Shown one piece after another: positions 36,764-40,626 of a stretch of DNA of 40,626 nt. The position numbers and the translations under genes were made by a program. Below the pieces are notes generated by a model that ran no database searches, was not told the origin of the DNA, and was given only the letters and a program-made list of their open reading frames with translations. The DNA is from Salinivirgaceae bacterium (GTDB lineage: Bacteria > Bacteroidota > Bacteroidia > Bacteroidales > SZUA-534), in assembly GCA_017650325.1 (NCBI GenBank), contig JAGCFC010000169.1:1-40626 (forward strand), in the 5' to 3' direction. Each line of letters starts with the position of its first letter. The stretch's first letter is position 1.

Positions 36764-38245
36764 CTACTTTTTCAGATACTCGTCCATTGCACCAGCGGCT
36801 TTGCGGCCATCGCCCATTGCAAGGATAACGGTTGCACCACCGCGAACAATGTCGCCACCTGCAAACACATCGCTCACAGCCGATTGCATTGTCTCTTCGC
36901 CGACAACGATTGTGCCTTTCTTTGAAATTTCCAAACCTTTGAAGTTGGTCGGGATAATCGGGTTTGGCGATACGCCGATTGCAACAATCACAAGGTCAGC
37001 CGGAATGGTTTCGGTCTTGCCCTCAACGGCAACTGGCGAACGACGTCCCGAAGCGTCGGGCTCACCCAACTCCATCACCTGAAGCACAGCCTCTTTCACG
37101 CGGCCGTTCTCGTCGCCGTGATACTCAAGCGGATTATGCAGCACGTGGAAATCGATGCCTTCCTCCATTGCGTGGTGAACCTCCTCGGCACGTGCCGGAA
37201 GTTCGTCAAGACCACGACGGTAAACCAAAGTAACAGTCTCGGCACCCATACGTTTTGCTGTGCGGGCAGAGTCCATTGCAGTGTTACCACCGCCGCACAC
37301 AACCACGTTCTTGCCTTTCAGCACAGGAGTGTCGAAACCTTGACCGCGACCAGCGCCCATCAGGTTGATGCGTGTCAAATACTCGTTCGACGACATCACA
37401 CCAATAAGGTTCTCGCCTGGGATATTCATAAAGCGCGGCAGACCGGCTCCCGAACCGACGAAAATGCCGTCGAAGCCCATCTCGTGCAGTTGCTCGTAAC
37501 TAATTGTCTTGCCGATGATTGTGTTCGGCTGGAAGTTAACTCCCATCTTGCGCAGAGTGTCGATTTCAGCATCAACCACGCTGTTTGGCAGACGGAATTC
37601 AGGAATACCATATTTGAGCACACCGCCAATCTCGTGAAGTGCCTCAAACACAGTCACATCGTAACCCAATTTAATCATATCGGCTGCAAAAGCCAAAGCC
37701 GACGGGCCTGAACCAACGGTGCAGACTTTCTTGCCATTCTTTGCGGCGCATTCGGGTGCTTTCATCTTTCCCGATTCACGCTCGTAGTCGGCGGCAAAAC
37801 GCTCCAGATAACCGATAGCTACCGGTTTCTGTTTCATTTTCAACTTTATACAGTTGCCCTCGCACTGTTTCTCCTGCGGGCAGACACGTCCGCAGACAGC
37901 CGGCAGGCTCGATGTCTTTTTAATGGTGGCGATGGCACCTTCAAAATCCTCGTTTTCAATCTGTTTAACGAATGTCGGGATGTTGATTCCAACCGGGCAG
38001 CCCTTCATACACGATGGATCGGCGCAGTCAAGGCAGCGTTGTGCTTCAGCCACAGCCATCTCCTTTGTCAGACCTTGTTGAACCTCCTCGGTGAAAGTTT
38101 TCACGCGGTAGTCGGGTGTCAGTTCGGGCATTTTCACGCGCTCCAGAGCACCACGGTCTTTCGGACTCATCTTCTTGCGCAACTCATCGCGCCACGGCTC
38201 ATTGCGCAGAGCCAATATTTCTTCTTTTGTCATAGTCGTAATCAT
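36764..38245 (-). CDS. nfnB: NfnB-like subunit (NADPH-dependent glutamate synthase small-subunit family)
   Basis: The 493-residue flavoprotein carries two [4Fe-4S] cysteine sets (Cys71/74/79/83 and Cys118/122/128/132), an FAD-binding GSGPSALAFAADM (178-190) and a second dinucleotide site VVCGGGNTAMDSARTAKRMG (about 310-330). This is the GltD-type layout. Its ATG overlaps the stop of the upstream ferredoxin-NADP reductase-type gene (ATGA), and that pairing identifies it as NfnB rather than a true glutamate synthase subunit: no large glutamate synthase gene is adjacent. NfnAB couples NADH and reduced ferredoxin oxidation to NADP reduction by flavin-based bifurcation in the cytosol. Annotation pipelines often call it gltA. 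Confidence 0.85.
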   Translation of the reverse strand: MITTMTKEEILALRNEPWRDELRKKMSPKDRGALERVKMPELTPDYRVKTFTEEVQQGLTKEMAVAEAQRCLDCADPSCMKGCPVGINIPTFVKQIENEDFEGAIATIKKTSSLPAVCGRVCPQEKQCEGNCIKLKMKQKPVAIGYLERFAADYERESGKMKAPECAAKNGKKVCTVGSGPSALAFAADMIKLGYDVTVFEALHEIGGVLKYGIPEFRLPNSVVDAEIDTLRKMGVNFQPNTIIGKTISYEQLHEMGFDGIFVGSGAGLPRFMNIPGENLIGVMSSNEYLTRINLMGAGRGQGFDTPVLKGKNVVVCGGGNTAMDSARTAKRMGAETVTLVYRRGLDELPARAEEVHHAMEEGIDFHVLHNPLEYHGDENGRVKEAVLQVMELGEPDASGRRSPVAVEGKTETIPADLVIVAIGVSPNPIIPTNFKGLEISKKGTIVVGEETMQSAVSDVFAGGDIVRGGATVILAMGDGRKAAGAMDEYLKK

Positions 38246-39063
38246 TTATTGTTAAACGCCGCAAGTGCCTCTGCCTCTTCGGTTTTGTAGGCGCGCATAC
38301 GTGTCATAACCTCGTCGAAATCGATTTTGTGGGCATCGAACTCAGGACCGTCAACGCAAACAAATTTTGTTTTGCCATCGACAGTCACACGGCAGGCGCC
38401 GCACATTCCGGTGCCGTCCACCATAATGGTGTTAAGACTGGCCACTGTTGGGATTTCGTATTTTTTTGTCGTGAGCGACGCAAATTTCATCATAATGGTC
38501 GGACCGATAACTATAGCCTTGTCAATCTTCTCTTTAGCGATGGCCTTCTCCATACCAACGGTCACGTTTCCTTGCTCGCCGTACGAGCCGTCGTCGGTCA
38601 TAATAATCACCTCGTCAGACCATTTACGCATCTGGTCTTCGAGAATGATAAGGTCTTTTGAACGGGCGGCCAGAATCGAAATCACGCGGTTGCCGGCTTT
38701 CTTCATTGCCTCAACAATCGGCAGAAGCGGGGCAACACCCACACCACCGCCGCAGGCAAGAACGGTGCCGAAATTCTCGATTTCGGTTGCGCGGCCAAGC
38801 GGGCCAACAAGGTCAGTCACGTAGTCGCCGACGTTCAGGTCGGTGAGCTTGCGCGATGACACGCCGATGCGTTGCACCACCAGGTCGATGGTTCCTTTTT
38901 CAATGCTGGCGTCGCTGATAGTGAGCGGAATACGCTCGCCCTTGTCGCCAATCTTAACTATCACAAAATTGCCCGCCTTGCGCGATTTGGCAATCAGGGG
39001 GGCTTCAATCTCGAGCCTTACTACATTCTCAGAGAAGTACTCTTTTGCAACAATCTTGTTCAC
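38242..39063 (-). CDS. nfnA: NfnA-like subunit (ferredoxin-NADP reductase fold)
   Basis: A 273-residue protein of the PyrK/ferredoxin reductase type. The FAD site is at RIPLTIS (44-50), the nucleotide site at CGGGVGVAPLLPI (104-116). The C-terminal [2Fe-2S] site reads D-x4-C-x2-C-x11-C (Asp216, Cys221, Cys224, Cys236), the unusual Asp-plus-three-Cys ligand set described for Thermotoga NfnA. This detail, and the 4-base overlap with the NfnB gene, support the bifurcating transhydrogenase over dihydroorotate dehydrogenase or sulfide dehydrogenase subunits. It is transcribed away from the acyl-CoA synthetase gene. Confidence 0.85.
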   Translation of the reverse strand: MNKIVAKEYFSENVVRLEIEAPLIAKSRKAGNFVIVKIGDKGERIPLTISDASIEKGTIDLVVQRIGVSSRKLTDLNVGDYVTDLVGPLGRATEIENFGTVLACGGGVGVAPLLPIVEAMKKAGNRVISILAARSKDLIILEDQMRKWSDEVIIMTDDGSYGEQGNVTVGMEKAIAKEKIDKAIVIGPTIMMKFASLTTKKYEIPTVASLNTIMVDGTGMCGACRVTVDGKTKFVCVDGPEFDAHKIDFDEVMTRMRAYKTEEAEALAAFNNK

Positions 39064-39137
39064 TTAATAAATGTTTTTTATTGATTATCATCAATTTGCC
39101 GACAACCGGCAACTGTTTTTCTTCTACAAAAAGTGGG

Positions 39138-39145
39138 CAAATGTA
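39138..39145 (-). promoter_or_regulatory. -7 element for the nfnA-nfnB operon
   Basis: TACATTTG on the minus strand matches TAnnTTTG fully and lies about 75 bases before the nfnA ATG. The nearest TTTG upstream is 25 bases away, somewhat far for a -33 element. Confidence 0.45.
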
Positions 39146-39345
39146 TTAAACAATTTCGATTTGCGCCCGGCAAATCCCCCGTTATCGTATGGCACAACCG
39201 TCTCACATCTGCTTTACTTGCTGTAATTCAATGGCGAACAGCCGCGATAAGTGATTTTCGTAAATAAAATTGACAGTAAAACACCCCGTCTATACAATTA
39301 AAAAATGAATGCCGTTTGTCGATAAAAACCAGTCTCACCCTCAAC

Positions 39346-39360
39346 TGGCACATTTTTTGC
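39346..39360 (+). promoter_or_regulatory. Sigma-54 (-24/-12) promoter
   Basis: TGGCAC (39346-39351), five bases, TTGC (39357-39360), then T: an exact match to the core TGGCAC-N5-TTGC. The invariant GG (39347-39348) and GC (39359-39360) are separated by the required ten bases. The predicted transcript start near 39372 leaves a leader of about 23 bases before the ATG at 39395. Confidence 0.75.
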
Positions 39361-39394
39361 TTTTTACCATTGTGTTTTAAAAAATAATAACGTT

Positions 39395-40626
39395 ATGGTT
39401 GTACAAGGCAATTTGGTCAAGGCTTTCGAGTCGACCTTCAAGAAACACTGGGATTTACCGGCCCTGTCGATTTACAAGGGCGAAACCCTTACCTACGGCG
39501 ATATGGCCGTGTTGGTTGAGAAAATCCACATTATGTTTGGACAGTGCGGCGTGAAGCCGGGCGACAAAATCGCACTTATCGGCAAGAGCCACCCACATTG
39601 GGCGGTATCATACATTGCCACAATCACCTATGGCTGCACCATTGTGCCGATTCTGGTCGATTTCCATCCAAACGATGTGCAAAACCTTATCACTCACTCT
39701 GATGCAGTGATGCTCTTCTGCGGCGACATGGTTCTGCCATCACTTTCGGCTGAGAAAATGCCGCTGTTGCGCGCTATTATCAATATGACCAACTACACCG
39801 TTGCCTTTGAGCGCGACGAGTACAACGTGAAAGCCGTGATGGACAACATCGACGAGCTTTTCGCAAAAAAATATCCTAACGGATTCACTGCAAACGATGT
39901 GAATTATGAAGCCGTTGACGGCGAGGCTCTTGCAGTAATCAGCTATACATCAGGTACAACGGGCTTCTCGAAAGGCGTTATGCTGCCGCATCGCAGTCTG
40001 ATGGCCAATATCGAGTACGCCATCCGCAATATGCAACTCGACGCTGGTGACCGCATGTTGAGCATCCTGCCGCTGGCACACGCTTATGGCTGCGCTTTCG
40101 AGCTTCTGTGGCCGTTATGCGTAGGTACCCACGTTACATTCCTTGGCCGCTCGGCCGGTCCGTCGGTGCTGCTCGAGGCCTTCAAGGTTGTGAAACCGCA
40201 CCTTTTGCTGCTGGTTCCGCTGCTCATCGAGAAGATTTACAAGAAACAAGTGCTGCCAAAAATCAGCACCACTGGTATGAAAATCGCAATGCACATACCA
40301 ATACTCAGCGGTATCATCTGCAAGAAGATACGCGAGTCGCTAGCCGCATCGTTTGGCGATTGCTTCCGCGAGGTTGTGATTGGCGGTGCCGCTCTCAATC
40401 CTGAGGTTGAGGCGTTCCTGCATAAAATCAAATTCCACTATTCTGTTGGCTATGGTATGACCGAATGCGGTCCGCTGGTAAGCTACGCTGGCTGGCGTTC
40501 GGCTCGTATGGGTTCTTGCGGCAAGCTTGTTGATGCTCTTGAGATGACAATCGACTCTCCGGATCCAGAGAAACAGGCTGGCGAGATTATGGTTCGCGGC
40601 GAGGGCGCAATGCTCGGCTACTACAA
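39395..40626 (+). CDS. AMP-forming long-chain acyl-CoA synthetase-like, 3' end cut by window edge
   Basis: About 410 residues are visible. The ATP/AMP signature SYTSGTTGFSKGVMLPH is at about 183-199, and GYGMTECGPL (the aromatic-x-x-T-E motif) is at about 351-360; LPLAHAYG lies between them. These place it in the ANL superfamily of acyl-adenylating enzymes, FadD-like by overall pattern, which activate fatty acids with ATP and CoA. Its C-terminal hinge and small domain lie outside the window. The ATG at 39395 follows an A/T-rich leader behind the sigma-54 promoter, implying control by an enhancer-binding activator. The actual acid substrate is unknown. Confidence 0.85.
   Translation, partial: MVVQGNLVKAFESTFKKHWDLPALSIYKGETLTYGDMAVLVEKIHIMFGQCGVKPGDKIALIGKSHPHWAVSYIATITYGCTIVPILVDFHPNDVQNLITHSDAVMLFCGDMVLPSLSAEKMPLLRAIINMTNYTVAFERDEYNVKAVMDNIDELFAKKYPNGFTANDVNYEAVDGEALAVISYTSGTTGFSKGVMLPHRSLMANIEYAIRNMQLDAGDRMLSILPLAHAYGCAFELLWPLCVGTHVTFLGRSAGPSVLLEAFKVVKPHLLLLVPLLIEKIYKKQVLPKISTTGMKIAMHIPILSGIICKKIRESLAASFGDCFREVVIGGAALNPEVEAFLHKIKFHYSVGYGMTECGPLVSYAGWRSARMGSCGKLVDALEMTIDSPDPEKQAGEIMVRGEGAMLGYY

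Larger units (their letters stand above)
39064..39394. other. Divergent control region between nfnA and the acyl-CoA synthetase gene
   Basis: This 331-base gap carries a sigma-70-type -7 element for nfnA on the minus strand and a sigma-54 promoter for the synthetase on the plus strand. No reading frame of note. The stretch 39150-39340 would be the place for enhancer-binding sites; I see no convincing inverted repeat there. Confidence 0.5.

Overview
The window looks like a chromosomal fragment of a Bacteroidota member, most likely order Bacteroidales. Four things point there: TAnnTTTG-type -7 promoter elements, a C-terminal type IX secretion (T9SS) sorting domain on a giant surface protein, a SusC-type carboxypeptidase-regulatory/plug protein, and a lipoprotein with an acidic export signal after its lipid cysteine. 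No tRNA, rRNA, CRISPR array, transposase or phage structural module was seen. Genus and species cannot be fixed from the sequence.

Left edge (1-3886, minus strand): a translationally coupled set encoding a LolA-like carrier, a small secreted LolB-like protein, a family 2 glycosyltransferase fused to DUF2062, and an MMPL/RND exporter cut by the window edge. This combination is typical of the export and assembly end of aryl-polyene/flexirubin pigment clusters in Bacteroidota, so the biosynthetic genes probably lie further left. Next come a surface-type lipoprotein (4076-4690), a convergent stand-alone TonB plug protein (4766-5458), and a plus-strand run of housekeeping-like genes: heptose epimerase, TerC-type membrane protein, small predicted beta-barrel, then the DUF47/Pit phosphate uptake pair (8481-10170).

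Centre (10277-33439, minus strand): about 23 kb dominated by two very large repetitive surface genes. The first is a 1394-residue fibre with 39-residue tandem repeats, about 27 YadA-head-like 17-residue repeats, and a C-terminal S74 self-cleaving chaperone domain. The second encodes about 5550 residues, has a signal peptide and T9SS sorting domain, and is built from roughly six cycles of a Trp-rich entry box, a beta-solenoid-like stretch and an FPxG/YW module. Between them sit a secreted TPR protein with its own promoter and the decayed start of a family 5 solute-binding lipoprotein. Composition inside both giant genes is mosaic, as expected of modular, recombining surface proteins.

Right edge (33858-40626): an O-acetylhomoserine sulfhydrylase-like gene in a likely operon with a family 39 glycosyltransferase, the electron-bifurcating transhydrogenase pair nfnA-nfnB, and, divergently, an AMP-forming acyl-CoA synthetase cut by the window edge. 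The synthetase is preceded by a textbook sigma-54 (-24/-12) promoter, unlike the sigma-70-type promoters elsewhere in the window.
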